NCBI GenBank assembly: GCA_934643865.1
Contig: CAKUCX010000038.1
Location: 1 to 32,285, forward strand
Direction: 5' to 3'
Source of the DNA: an uncultured Kiritimatiellota bacterium
GTDB lineage: Bacteria; Verrucomicrobiota; Kiritimatiellia; RFP12; UBA1067
DNA length: 32,285 nt
The translations under genes and the position numbers were made by a program. The notes beneath the pieces are model-generated. The model saw only the letters and a program-made list of their open reading frames with translations, did no database searches and was not told the origin of the DNA. Below are positions 8,822 to 17,314 of this stretch, piece after piece. Numbering within the stretch: the stretch's first letter is position 1; every line of letters begins with the position of its first letter.

Positions 8822-11800
8822 TCAGCGGAAGAGGATGACGGTGTTCGCCGGGTCGTAGGGGCCCGCGCGGTGGATAACGAGCGCCTTGCCCGTCCCCGCC
8901 GCCGCGCCCGCCCCGCGGTAGACCGCGAAGACCTTCTCGCCCGGCGCCTCGGCCTTCTCGTCGGCCGTCGGCGCGTCGAGGTACGCCGCCGTCGTCCAGC
9001 CCTTCATCAGGCGCGAGACGTAGAGCTTCAGCGGCTTCGTCGCCTCTGCCTTCACGCTGGAGAAGAGGTTCGAGACGGCCTCCCCGCTGGGCGCGGGCCC
9101 CTGCAGCCAGATCTCGCGGAGCGCGGGCGTCTCCTCAAGCGGCTTCGCGCCCACGACGAGATCCGCCCCGTTGTAGAGCGTGAGCGACCGCAGCTTCGTG
9201 TCGCGCATGAACGCGCCTTGGCAGAGGTTCGTCACCGTGTCGGCCTTCGTCCGCCCGCCAAGCGCAATCGCCTCGACGGCGGGCATCTTGCCAAGCGCCG
9301 CGCCCCTGCCGTCCTTGTCCAGGTAGACGACCGTGCGCAGGGCGGGCAGCGACAGGCGGCCGGAGGCGGACGCGCGCACATTCCAATTCTTCCCATACCA
9401 GGCGGTCGCGGTCAGGGTCGTCAGCCCGCGCAGGTCCCACCAGTCGAACTTCGTCTCGGAAAGAGGCAGATTCCAAAGACCGGCATCGCCCGCGAACGCC
9501 GTCAGCGAGGGAAGCCGCAGGATGAGCCGCGTCAGGTCGAACTGTCCACACGTCGCCCAGCCGCCCCATCTGCCCGTCATCGTCGGCTCGTCGAAGATGA
9601 ACATCCGATAGGAGCGCGCGTCGGGCGTGCTGCTATGATGCAGGAACTGGGCGGTCGTCATCGTCCGCAGCGTGCCGGGCGAGAGGAGCGTGTCGGCGGC
9701 ACCCTTTCCGTGTTTCAGGCCGCAGAGCGCGCCCTGGGCGTCGCCCCACGAGACGAACGTCCAGGGCGTCGCGTCGCCTTCGAGGACGGGACCGCCGAGA
9801 TCGCAGACGCCCTGCCCCACGTCGTCCGCCGCATAGAGGCCGCCCCACGCCCCGTTGCCGAGCGCAAGCGTGCGGGCCGACGCATCGGCGACCCGGCAGT
9901 TGACGGTGAAGTTCCCGTTCGAGGCCGTCTTCCGGTCGGGCGCGAGCGTCCAGGGGTGGACGAAGCGGCAGTAGAGCCAGACGTCGTTCGTGAGCGTGAG
10001 CGTGAGGGTCGCCTGATCGACGGCGCCGCCCGGCACGTCGCCGTACCAGCGACGGAACGCGCCCGTCGCATTGGGCGTCGCCGTGAGCGTGACCGTCGTC
10101 CCCGGCATGTAGCGCCCGTCGGCCGTCGGCGCGCGGTCGCTCGCCACCGCCACGGCGTCGTCGAAGAAGGTATCCCGTTCGATCGTGAGCGCGTAGCCGC
10201 CCGGCTGGTCGTTGTAGGCGACGAGCTGGTCGTGGCGCGTGCGGAAGACGCTCTTGTCGACGACGCCGAACGGGATGTGGCGGCTCGGATGGGCGACGAA
10301 GAACGCCTCCTGCTCCGCCTCCGTGAGGCGCGTCTTCAGCTTGTTCGGGTCGGCGAGGACCGCCTCCCACGCGGCGTCGCCGCGCGGCACGGCGAAGACC
10401 ATCGTCCGCTCCGCCGCGTCGGGCCACACGACGGAGAGCCCATCGTCGGCCGTCGGCACGGGCCCTCCCAGCGTGACCTCCTCCAGCGGACAGTTCGCGA
10501 AGACGTCGGCGGCGTGGAAGTGGACGCCGTCCGCGCTGCCGAGCGTGACCTTCTTCAGCGCCGCGTTGCCGAAGAACGCCGCCTTGTAGAAGTGCATCGT
10601 CGCGGTGGCGGTCGTCCCGAGCCGCGCCTCCGTCATGTAGCGGCAGGAACGGAAGCACTCGTTGGACAGGACCGTGGCCTTCGGGAGCGACAGCACGCCC
10701 GATGCGTTCCAGTTCTGGAACGCCCGATCACGCACGATTGTGAGCGTCGCGAAGTTCTGCTCCTCGAACCGGCAGAGGTCGCCGTAGTACTTCCCGTTGT
10801 TCGCGTACAGCATCACGGGAGGCGCCTCCCCCAGACGGGGCATGTTGTAGATGATGTACTTCTGGTTGGGATAGGGGCCCGACCACGACACCATCCACGT
10901 GAGGTTGGGCACGTCGATGACAACCTCCTCGTAGTTCCCTTCGCCTTCCCACCGCTTCGCCTTGTCGCCGAAATTGTTCATCCGGGGCGAATGGAGGAGG
11001 ACGCGCGGGCCCTTCCCGCGCGACACGGCGTTTGTCCCGAGCGAGCAATAGAAGTTGCCGCAGATTGCGTGTTTCGCCCCATCGGACGCCTTGTAGGCGA
11101 CGCCGCCCGAGAAGTCGAGGTATTCGTGCATCTCGTCGTTGACCCAGGCGGTGCCGGACGTGTTGTAGTCGTCGAACCCGATCCAGATCTCGCCGCTGCC
11201 CCGCCACGTGTAGTTGAGCTGCCAGAGGCCGTCCGTGAGCGTCCGCGCGACGCCGAGGCGCGGGTTGCCCGCATCGTCCTTCTCGTAGAGCGTCCACCTG
11301 CGGGGCGTATGCTTGAGGAGCGCGAGGTAGGCGGGGCCCGTCGGCTCGGTCGCGTCGTCCGCGCGGCGGCGGTAGGCGATGGCCGCCGTGCCGCCGTCCG
11401 GGAAGACCTCGAAGGCCGTGACCTGCGCGTGGTCGCCCGTCCACGGCGCCTGCGCCGCCGCGAGGAGGTCCGCATTCGGGATCGTCCGGCTGTAGAGCGC
11501 CGGATCGGACGTCTTTTCGGGGCGGCAGGTGTAGCAGACGACGTCGCCCGTCGCGAGGAGCGCGTAGAGGCGCGGGCGGAAGAAGCCGAGGTGGCTCATG
11601 CGCACGGCGACGATGCCCGCGCCGAGGTGTTCGCGGTCCGCAAGAAGCGTCGCCACCACGCCGCTCGCCGTGTCCACGAGGCGGATCTCGCCCGCCGTCG
11701 CGGCCGCCGCGTCGCCTTCGCCCGCGACGACGCACGTCCGGCCGTTGTAGGCGTAGACGCCGAGGCCCTTCACGGACGAAAGGCCCGTCGCGATCTCCCG

Positions 11801-12397
11801 TCCCCGCGTGAAGGCGTTCTGCGCGAACGTCCATTCCACCACCAGGCCCGTGCGGCCGTCCGACGTCGCGTTCGCCCAGGCGGCCGTCCCCTCCGTGTTG
11901 AAGGCGAAGGCGGAAACCGGCTCGCGCGCGCTGAAGGTCACCGCCTCCGGGGCCATGCGGCCGATCCAGCGGTTGGCGCCACACGGGAAGCGCGCGCCCG
12001 CCGAGAGGTCGGCGTTGACGGCGACGACGCCCGCCGCCGCGTGGACCGCGACGAGCGGCGCCTCGCCGAGGCCGGCGGCGGCGGAGGCGAGGCGCCCCGT
12101 GAAGCCGTTCGTGACGACGCCCGTCGCGGCGGCCAGCTCGGCGGCCTTGTAGGCCTGGATGTTCTCGAACGCCCCGTTCGCCTCCGCGCCGAGGGCGAGG
12201 AAGGTGCCCGACGGGTCGAGGGCGAGCGATGTCACGCGCGGGGCCTCGTCGCCGAGGCGCACCTGCGCGCGCAGGGCCGGGTTCACGTACCAGGGCACGA
12301 CGTAGCTCGTCGCGGAAAAGGCCGCGCCCGCAATGAGGGCGGCGGCCGACAGGACGGCCATGTGGCGCGAAACAGACAGGCATGATTTTGCTTTCAT
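8822..12397 (-). CDS. Large secreted surface protein with BspA-like LRR segments and an InlB-type repeat
   Basis: An 1191-residue protein with a signal peptide (MKAKSCLSVSRHMAVLSAAALIAG, cleavage near AFSA). Residues ~30-500 are beta-rich with repeated ~40-60 residue blades, suggesting a propeller. Residues ~545-650 carry BspA/LRR_5-like text (FRSCRYMTEARLG, FFGNAALKKVTLG, FANCPLEEVTLGG). Residues ~735-815 resemble an InlB B-repeat/bacterial repeat domain (TVTLTATPNATGAFRRWYGD). Residues ~940-1120 contain a second LRR block (LPALRTVVYLD, KLRSLTLYNGA, TPALREIWLQG). No sorting signal or C-terminal anchor is obvious, so it is exported or loosely surface-bound. BspA-type repeats often act in adhesion or substrate contact; the specific role here is unknown. 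The promoter contains a G homopolymer and the ATG lies 6 nt after the -10. Confidence 0.75.
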   Translation of the reverse strand: MKAKSCLSVSRHMAVLSAAALIAGAAFSATSYVVPWYVNPALRAQVRLGDEAPRVTSLALDPSGTFLALGAEANGAFENIQAYKAAELAAATGVVTNGFTGRLASAAAGLGEAPLVAVHAAAGVVAVNADLSAGARFPCGANRWIGRMAPEAVTFSAREPVSAFAFNTEGTAAWANATSDGRTGLVVEWTFAQNAFTRGREIATGLSSVKGLGVYAYNGRTCVVAGEGDAAAATAGEIRLVDTASGVVATLLADREHLGAGIVAVRMSHLGFFRPRLYALLATGDVVCYTCRPEKTSDPALYSRTIPNADLLAAAQAPWTGDHAQVTAFEVFPDGGTAAIAYRRRADDATEPTGPAYLALLKHTPRRWTLYEKDDAGNPRLGVARTLTDGLWQLNYTWRGSGEIWIGFDDYNTSGTAWVNDEMHEYLDFSGGVAYKASDGAKHAICGNFYCSLGTNAVSRGKGPRVLLHSPRMNNFGDKAKRWEGEGNYEEVVIDVPNLTWMVSWSGPYPNQKYIIYNMPRLGEAPPVMLYANNGKYYGDLCRFEEQNFATLTIVRDRAFQNWNASGVLSLPKATVLSNECFRSCRYMTEARLGTTATATMHFYKAAFFGNAALKKVTLGSADGVHFHAADVFANCPLEEVTLGGPVPTADDGLSVVWPDAAERTMVFAVPRGDAAWEAVLADPNKLKTRLTEAEQEAFFVAHPSRHIPFGVVDKSVFRTRHDQLVAYNDQPGGYALTIERDTFFDDAVAVASDRAPTADGRYMPGTTVTLTATPNATGAFRRWYGDVPGGAVDQATLTLTLTNDVWLYCRFVHPWTLAPDRKTASNGNFTVNCRVADASARTLALGNGAWGGLYAADDVGQGVCDLGGPVLEGDATPWTFVSWGDAQGALCGLKHGKGAADTLLSPGTLRTMTTAQFLHHSSTPDARSYRMFIFDEPTMTGRWGGWATCGQFDLTRLILRLPSLTAFAGDAGLWNLPLSETKFDWWDLRGLTTLTATAWYGKNWNVRASASGRLSLPALRTVVYLDKDGRGAALGKMPAVEAIALGGRTKADTVTNLCQGAFMRDTKLRSLTLYNGADLVVGAKPLEETPALREIWLQGPAPSGEAVSNLFSSVKAEATKPLKLYVSRLMKGWTTAAYLDAPTADEKAEAPGEKVFAVYRGAGAAAGTGKALVIHRAGPYDPANTVILFR

Positions 12398-12403
12398 GCC
12401 TGT

Positions 12404-12434
12404 ATCATACCATTTTCACCCCCCCCCCCGTCAA
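12404..12434 (-). promoter_or_regulatory. Promoter with a G homopolymer between -35 and -10
   Basis: On the minus strand the boxes are TTGACG (12434-12429), then a spacer made of the rest of a G run (plus-strand C run 12419-12429, 11 bases by my count) and TGAAAATGG, then TATGAT (12409-12404). The spacer is 19 bp and TGG gives an extended -10. The ATG of the surface-protein gene is at 12397, 6 nt after the -10, so the transcript should be leaderless. The -35 lies just beyond the mscS stop codon. Losing two G would give the optimal 17 bp spacer. The boxes are read directly; length switching is inferred. Confidence 0.7.
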
Positions 12435-12441
12435 TTGCAAA

Positions 12442-13392
12442 TTATGATGGCGCGGGCGATTTCACCGTGACGTCGAGCTGCGGGAAGGGGATGGAAACGC
12501 CGGCCACGCCGAAGGCGTTCACGAGGGCGGCCAGCACGGCCGCGCGGACGGCCCAGTAGTCCGCGCACGCGGCCCACGGGCGCACGTTGAGGAGGACGGC
12601 GGAGTCGGCGAGCGCCGCCACCGCCACGGCGGGAGCGGGGTCGGCGAGGACGCCCGGGACCGCCTTCAGCGCCTCCAGGGCGACCGCCCGCGCGGCCGCA
12701 AGATCGGTGCCGTAGGCGACGCCGACCTGGAGGTCCACGCGGCGGCGGCCGAGCGCGTTGAAGTTCGTGATCGCACTGCCCCACACCGTGCCGTTCGGCA
12801 CCGTCACCTTCTTGTTGTCGCCCGTCGTGAGGACGGTCGCCATCATGTTGAGTTCGGTGACCGCGCCCTCGATGCCGCCCACGATCACGTAGTCGCCCAC
12901 CTTGAACGGGTGGTTGAGGGCGATCATGAGGCCCGCCGCGAGGCTGCCGAGCGATTCCTTGAACGCGAAGCCCAGCACGACGCCCGTCACGCCGAGGCTC
13001 GCGACGAGCGGCCCCACGTCCACGCCGAGGCGGCCGAGCGCGATCACGACGAGAAGCGCCCAGCCTGTCTTCGAGGCGATGCTGCAGAGGAACGTCCGCA
13101 GCAGCGCGTCCACGCGCTTCGACTTGCCGAGCGCCCGGCGGAGGGTCGCCACGAGCCCCTTCACGACGAGGCCGCCCACCGCGAGGATCAACACCGCCCC
13201 GAGCGCATTCAGGGCGAACGTGACGCCGTTCTGCGTCAGCCACCCAAGCGCCTGCCGCACCAGCTCGCGCCCCTGATCGGTCTGCCGGCTGAACGCATCC
13301 GTCACCTGCGCCCCCAGCTGTGCGGCGACCTCCGTCACGGCGGCCACCGCGTTCGTCGCCCCCGGCGTCGCCGCCGCATCCAGAAACATCAT
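12442..13392 (-). CDS. mscS: MscS-family mechanosensitive ion channel
   Basis: A 316-residue small-conductance mechanosensitive channel. There is an amphipathic N-terminal segment (~1-50), transmembrane helices around 60-85 (ALNALGAVLILAVGGLVVKG) and 105-130, and a glycine/alanine-rich TM3 pore helix (SLGVTGVVLGFAFKESLGSLAAGLM, ~132-156). The family beta-domain follows with HPFKVGDYVIVGGIEGAVTELN and TVPNGTVWGSAITNF. The C-terminal alpha/beta domain ends near residue 310. It opens under membrane tension to release solutes during osmotic downshift. The first of two adjacent ATGs (13392) overlaps the upstream synthetase stop as ATGA, with GGGGAG ~8 nt before it, so translation is likely coupled to that gene. 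Confidence 0.93.
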   Translation of the reverse strand: MMFLDAAATPGATNAVAAVTEVAAQLGAQVTDAFSRQTDQGRELVRQALGWLTQNGVTFALNALGAVLILAVGGLVVKGLVATLRRALGKSKRVDALLRTFLCSIASKTGWALLVVIALGRLGVDVGPLVASLGVTGVVLGFAFKESLGSLAAGLMIALNHPFKVGDYVIVGGIEGAVTELNMMATVLTTGDNKKVTVPNGTVWGSAITNFNALGRRRVDLQVGVAYGTDLAAARAVALEALKAVPGVLADPAPAVAVAALADSAVLLNVRPWAACADYWAVRAAVLAALVNAFGVAGVSIPFPQLDVTVKSPAPS

Positions 13393-15230
13393 GGATTCTT
13401 CTCCCCTGTGGACTTGTCCGACTTGAAAACCCCCGTGCGCCAGATGGCCACCGCAGCCACCAGGACGAGGACGGCGAGCACTTCGCCGAGGCGGTCCTCG
13501 ACGATCTCCAGGACACGCCGCACGGCGGAGGTCTCCTCGACCAGTTCCAGCACGGCCGCTCCGAACACGTTCCACAGGACGACGACGCCCGCAAGCACGC
13601 CAAGCCCGAGGACGACCCACTTCCACCGTTCGGGCGCAAGCGTCCGCCGCACGCCCGTCACGGCGCGTTCGATGACCGGCCAGGCCGCCGCCGCGACGCG
13701 CTCGCGCATGGGGACCACGATGTCCGCCGCAGGGTGGGGCGTCGACGCCGCCGGCGCGCGGTCGATCTTGATCTTGCCGCTCGCCGTGCGCGGAAACGGT
13801 TCCGTGCGCACCATGACCCTCCGGATGCGCTTGTGGAGCGGAAGCTTCCGGTTGACGATCGCGACCTGCTCGCGCACCGTCTCCTCCGGCACGGAGGCGT
13901 AGACCTCGGCCTGCACCTCGCGCGTCTCGGCGTCGCCCGACACGACGACCTCCAGAAACCCCGGCACGGAATGGAGGATGTCCTCCAGTTCCTCCGGCGC
14001 CACCTTCTTGCCGCTGGAGAGGATGATCGTGCGCGAGGCACGCCCCGTGATCCACACGTAGCCGTCTTCGTCGATGCGTCCGTAGTCCCCCGTCGAGAAC
14101 CAGCCGTCCTTGTCCAGCACGGCCGCCGTCTTCTCGGGCTCCTTGTAGTAGCCCTTCAGGACGGCGGGACCGCGCAGCTGGAGGATGCCCTCCGGCGAGA
14201 CGCGCGCCTCCATGCCGCCGAAGCCCCGGCAGCATCTGCCCGCGCTGCCGGGGTGCGGCGCAGTCGGCTCCGCGACGGCGTAGAGCGCCGTCGTCTCTGT
14301 GAGGCCGTAGGCGCCGATCGGCTGGATGCCGAGCGCCGTCAGCTTCAGGTAGGCCCGGCTCGACAGGGGCGCGCCGCCCACGACGATCCACTCCAGGGCC
14401 AGCCCGGCCTCCTCGGCCGTGCGCCCCTTCTGGGCGATCTTGTCCGCCAGCAGCTCCGCGAGCGCGGGGACGAGGAAGAGGAAGTCCGCGCGGAAGCGTT
14501 CCACGGCCTCGTAGATGCGGCGGAAGTCGGGGCAGACGCCGAGCGCCACGCCGTGCGCGAGCATCGTGTACGTCACGCAGATGCCGAAGATGTGGTTGAG
14601 CGGCAGGAGCATGAGCGTGCGCTGGCCGGGGGCGGCGCGCAGCGTCGCCTGCCAGTAGTCGGAGGCCGTGCGCAGGCCGCGGAGCGTCAGCTCGGCGCCG
14701 CGCGGCTTCGAGGTCGTGCCGCTCGTGAAGACGAGCATCGCCGTTTCGTCCTCGTCGCGCGCCGGGAGGTCGAAGACGCCCGGCTCGCCCGCGTCGAGCG
14801 CCCGGCGCGCCGTCAGGACCATGCGGTCCGTGAGGCGCGTGCCGAAGCCGCCCGTGATGAGCTTGGGGAGGAGCTTCTTCACCTCGTGCGCCCGGTCCGC
14901 GAGCGCGGCCGAGTGGATGAGCGCGCGCGCGCCCGTGAACGACAGGCGCCCGGCGATGTCCTCCGCCGACAGGCTCGTCTCCAGCGGCAGCGCCACGGCG
15001 CCCGCGAAGAGGCAGGCCGCGTGGACGGTCATCCACTCGTAGGAGTTCGCGCCGAGGATCGCGATCGTCGCGCCCGGCACGTACTTGCGGATGATCCAGG
15101 CGATGGCCTCGATGTCCCGCGCGAACTCGCGCCACGTGATCGGCACGGAGCGGTCGCCCGCCGCGATCAGGAACGCGGCCGCGTCCGGGCGCCCGTCGCG
15201 CTGGGCCTTGAACTGGAGGAGGAGAGACAT
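13389..15230 (-). CDS. Long-chain acyl-CoA synthetase-like AMP-binding protein with membrane tail
   Basis: A 613-residue ANL-superfamily adenylating enzyme. Motifs run in order: FTSGTTSKPRG (ATP loop, ~170), LPLNHIFG, GAYGLTET (~290), GWFSTGDYGRIDEDGYVWITGR (~385-405) and RTASGKIKID with the C-terminal catalytic Lys (~500). It should activate a carboxylic acid, probably a fatty acid, with ATP and pass it to CoA or a carrier. After the normal C-terminal domain there is an extra ~100 residues with two hydrophobic helices (WKWVVLGLGVLAGVVVLW and VLAVLVLVAAVAIW). This suggests a membrane anchor. The ATG at 15230 begins MSLLLQFKAQRDGRPDAAAF, the normal family N terminus. It is coupled by ATGA overlap to mscS. 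The substrate is not predictable. Confidence 0.88.
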   Translation of the reverse strand: MSLLLQFKAQRDGRPDAAAFLIAAGDRSVPITWREFARDIEAIAWIIRKYVPGATIAILGANSYEWMTVHAACLFAGAVALPLETSLSAEDIAGRLSFTGARALIHSAALADRAHEVKKLLPKLITGGFGTRLTDRMVLTARRALDAGEPGVFDLPARDEDETAMLVFTSGTTSKPRGAELTLRGLRTASDYWQATLRAAPGQRTLMLLPLNHIFGICVTYTMLAHGVALGVCPDFRRIYEAVERFRADFLFLVPALAELLADKIAQKGRTAEEAGLALEWIVVGGAPLSSRAYLKLTALGIQPIGAYGLTETTALYAVAEPTAPHPGSAGRCCRGFGGMEARVSPEGILQLRGPAVLKGYYKEPEKTAAVLDKDGWFSTGDYGRIDEDGYVWITGRASRTIILSSGKKVAPEELEDILHSVPGFLEVVVSGDAETREVQAEVYASVPEETVREQVAIVNRKLPLHKRIRRVMVRTEPFPRTASGKIKIDRAPAASTPHPAADIVVPMRERVAAAAWPVIERAVTGVRRTLAPERWKWVVLGLGVLAGVVVLWNVFGAAVLELVEETSAVRRVLEIVEDRLGEVLAVLVLVAAVAIWRTGVFKSDKSTGEKNP

Positions 15231-15256
15231 GGTGTGTGTGGGTAAGCCGCTTCGCT

Positions 15257-15514
15257 TTAAGTAGTTAAGTAGTTAAGTGGTTAAGTGGTTAAGTGGTTAA
15301 GTTGGTCTTCGAGCGATTCGATTTCTTCAACACGTGATCCTTAACCTCTTAAATTAACCACTTATTTAACTACTTAACTCTCTCAACTACTAAACTTAAC
15401 TACTCAACTACTTAACTCTCTCAACTACTCAACTACTTAACTACTCAACTTAACTACTCAACTTAACAACTTAACTACTTAACTACTTAACCACTTAACC
15501 ACTTAACTACTTAA
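15257..15514. repeat. AT-rich octamer-repeat inverted array
   Basis: The left arm (15257-15304) is six tandem octamer-type units on the plus strand: TTAAGTAG twice, TTAAGTGG three times, then TTAAGTTG. The right arm (15514-15467) carries nearly the same six units on the minus strand, with about three A/G differences in 48 nt. Between them are degenerate copies (TTAACTAC, TCAACTAC, CTTAACTCTCTC) and a non-repetitive ~35 bp stretch (15305-15340). The arms could form a long stem. The array is strongly AT-rich in GC-rich surroundings. Its right end runs into the last codons of iorA, and the iorA stop TAG (15509-15507) is part of a TTAAGTAG unit. No spacer or repeat organisation of CRISPR type is present. 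Confidence 0.9.
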
Positions 15515-17276
15515 TCTTCTTGATGGCTCCGAACTTGCACACCTGCCGGCACTGCCTGCAACCGGCGCAGAGGGCGGGGTCGATCTTCATCTGGAAGCGG
15601 CCGGGCGCGACCTCCTCGCCGCGCGTCATCGCCGGGCAGCCCATCTTGAAGCACGCGCCGCACGCCTTGCACTTCGCCGCGTCAACGGCGCAGAGGCCCT
15701 CCTTCGTGAGCTTCGCCGCGATGCGGCAGGGGGCGTAGGCAACGATGAGCGCGCCCTCGTCGCCGTCCATCGCGTCCTTGAGAACCGCCTCAAGCTCGCC
15801 GAGGTCGTCGGCGGAGACCTGCACGACCTTCTTGTAGCCGCAGGCCTTGGCGATGTCGAGGATCTCCGTCACCGGCGCGGGATCGCCCGCGAGCGTCTTG
15901 CCCGTGCCGGGGTTGTCCTGGTGGCCCGTCATCGCCGTGATGCGGTTGTCGAGGACGACCGTCGTCACGGGCGTGCCGTTGTAGTGCGCGCTCAGGATGC
16001 CCGTCATGCCCGAGTGGAAGAACGTCGAGTCGCCCAGCACCGCGCAGATGCGGCCCTTCAGCCCGGCCTTCTTCATGCCGGCGGCGTTGCCGATCGAGGC
16101 GCCCATGCAGATCGTCGAGTCCATCGCGTTGAGGGGCGGGAAGGCGCCGAGCGTGTAGCAGCCGATGTCGCCCGTCACCGTCGCGCCGAGCTTCGCGAGC
16201 GTGTAGAAGACGCCGCGGTGGCCGCAGCCCGCGCAGAGGACGGGCGGGCGCGTCGGCAGCGTGGCGTCGGGCCGGACGGCCTTCGCCTTCGGGACGTCCT
16301 TCAGCAGCTCGTGGCGCAGGTCCTGCAGGCGGTCGGGGTTGAGTTCGAGCATGTTGAGCTCGGTCTTGTGGCCCTGCACCTTGATGCCGAGCGCCTTGAC
16401 CTGCTCTTCGAGGAACGGGTCGAGCTCCTCGACGACGAGCACGTGGCGCACCGTCTTCGCGAACCGCTTCACGAGCGCCGCCGGGAACGGGTTCGTCCAG
16501 CCGAGCTTGAGGATCGTGTACTCCGGGAAGACCTCCTTCACGTACTGGTAGGCGACGCCGGAGGTGATGATGCCGATCTCCCGGCTGCCCGGCTCGATGC
16601 GGTTGAACGGGCTCTTCGCGGCCGCCTTGGCCATCTCCGCCGTGCGCTTCTGCGCGGCGAGGCGCTGGCCGCGCGCGAACGCCGGCACGGGGATCGTGCG
16701 CGTGATGTCCTTCACGTAGGGGATCACCGGATGCGGGGCCGGGCGGAAGGCGCCGAGGTTCACGAGCGAGCTTGAGTGGCTCGTGCGCGTCGTGAGGCGC
16801 AGCATGCAGGGGACGCGGAACGTCTCCGAGATCTCGAAGGCGGCCTTCGTCATGTCGTAGGCCTCCTGCGAGTCGGCGGGCTCCAGCATCGGCATGCGCG
16901 CGAACTTCGCGAGGGTGCGGTTGTCCTGCTCGTTCTGGGAGGAGTGCATGCCGGGGTCGTCGGCCGAGACGACGACCATGCCGCCCGTCGCGCCCACGTA
17001 GGTGAACGTCATGAGCGGGTCCATCGCGACGTTGAGGCCCACGTGCTTCATCGCCGTCAGCGCGCGCGCGCCGGCCATCGACGCGCCAATCGCCGTCTCC
17101 ATCGCCACCTTCTCGTTCACGGCCCATTCGCACTTCACCGTGTCCTTGAACTTCGCGACGTTTTCAAGGATCTCGGTGGACGGCGTGCCCGGATAGGCGC
17201 TCGCGACGACGCAACCCGCCTGGGCGGCGCCGCACGCAACCGCCTCGTTCGCACTCAGCAACTTCTTGATCGACAT
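15507..17276 (-). CDS. iorA: Indolepyruvate ferredoxin oxidoreductase, alpha subunit
   Basis: A 589-residue IorA-type protein that oxidatively decarboxylates aryl pyruvates to aryl-acetyl-CoA with ferredoxin as acceptor. The N-terminal pyruvate:ferredoxin oxidoreductase-like domain shows ASAYPGTPSTEI and NEKVAMETAIGASMAG. The C-terminal TPP domain has CAGCGHRG and GDIGCYTLGAFPPLNAMD (~380-415) and GDSTFFHSG. Two 4Fe-4S motifs close the protein: CKACGACFKMGCP (~545) and CAGCRQCRQVC (~573). The start at 17276 has a strong AAAGGAGA site. The partner beta subunit (iorB) is not in the window: the upstream gene is a PflA-like enzyme and the downstream neighbour is the repeat array. The stop codon is supplied by the repeat array. 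Its own extended -10 promoter lies at 17301-17309. Confidence 0.95.
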   Translation of the reverse strand: MSIKKLLSANEAVACGAAQAGCVVASAYPGTPSTEILENVAKFKDTVKCEWAVNEKVAMETAIGASMAGARALTAMKHVGLNVAMDPLMTFTYVGATGGMVVVSADDPGMHSSQNEQDNRTLAKFARMPMLEPADSQEAYDMTKAAFEISETFRVPCMLRLTTRTSHSSSLVNLGAFRPAPHPVIPYVKDITRTIPVPAFARGQRLAAQKRTAEMAKAAAKSPFNRIEPGSREIGIITSGVAYQYVKEVFPEYTILKLGWTNPFPAALVKRFAKTVRHVLVVEELDPFLEEQVKALGIKVQGHKTELNMLELNPDRLQDLRHELLKDVPKAKAVRPDATLPTRPPVLCAGCGHRGVFYTLAKLGATVTGDIGCYTLGAFPPLNAMDSTICMGASIGNAAGMKKAGLKGRICAVLGDSTFFHSGMTGILSAHYNGTPVTTVVLDNRITAMTGHQDNPGTGKTLAGDPAPVTEILDIAKACGYKKVVQVSADDLGELEAVLKDAMDGDEGALIVAYAPCRIAAKLTKEGLCAVDAAKCKACGACFKMGCPAMTRGEEVAPGRFQMKIDPALCAGCRQCRQVCKFGAIKKIK

Positions 17277-17300
17277 AGCTCTCCTTTGGAAATCTTCGAG

Positions 17301-17309
17301 AGTATACCA
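17301..17309 (-). promoter_or_regulatory. Extended -10 promoter for iorA
   Basis: On the minus strand TTATGGTATACT gives TGG-TATACT (17309-17301). No convincing -35 is seen at 16-18 bp, so the extended -10 may carry recognition. Transcription should start near 17294, leaving an ~18 nt leader with AAAGGAGA. It overlaps nothing coding; the pflA stop is 6 bp upstream. Confidence 0.6.
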
Positions 17310-17314
17310 TAAAA

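Noticed and set aside
15257..15514. CRISPR array
   Set aside because: The units are 8 bp and contiguous, with no unique spacers of 25-40 bp and no cas genes nearby.
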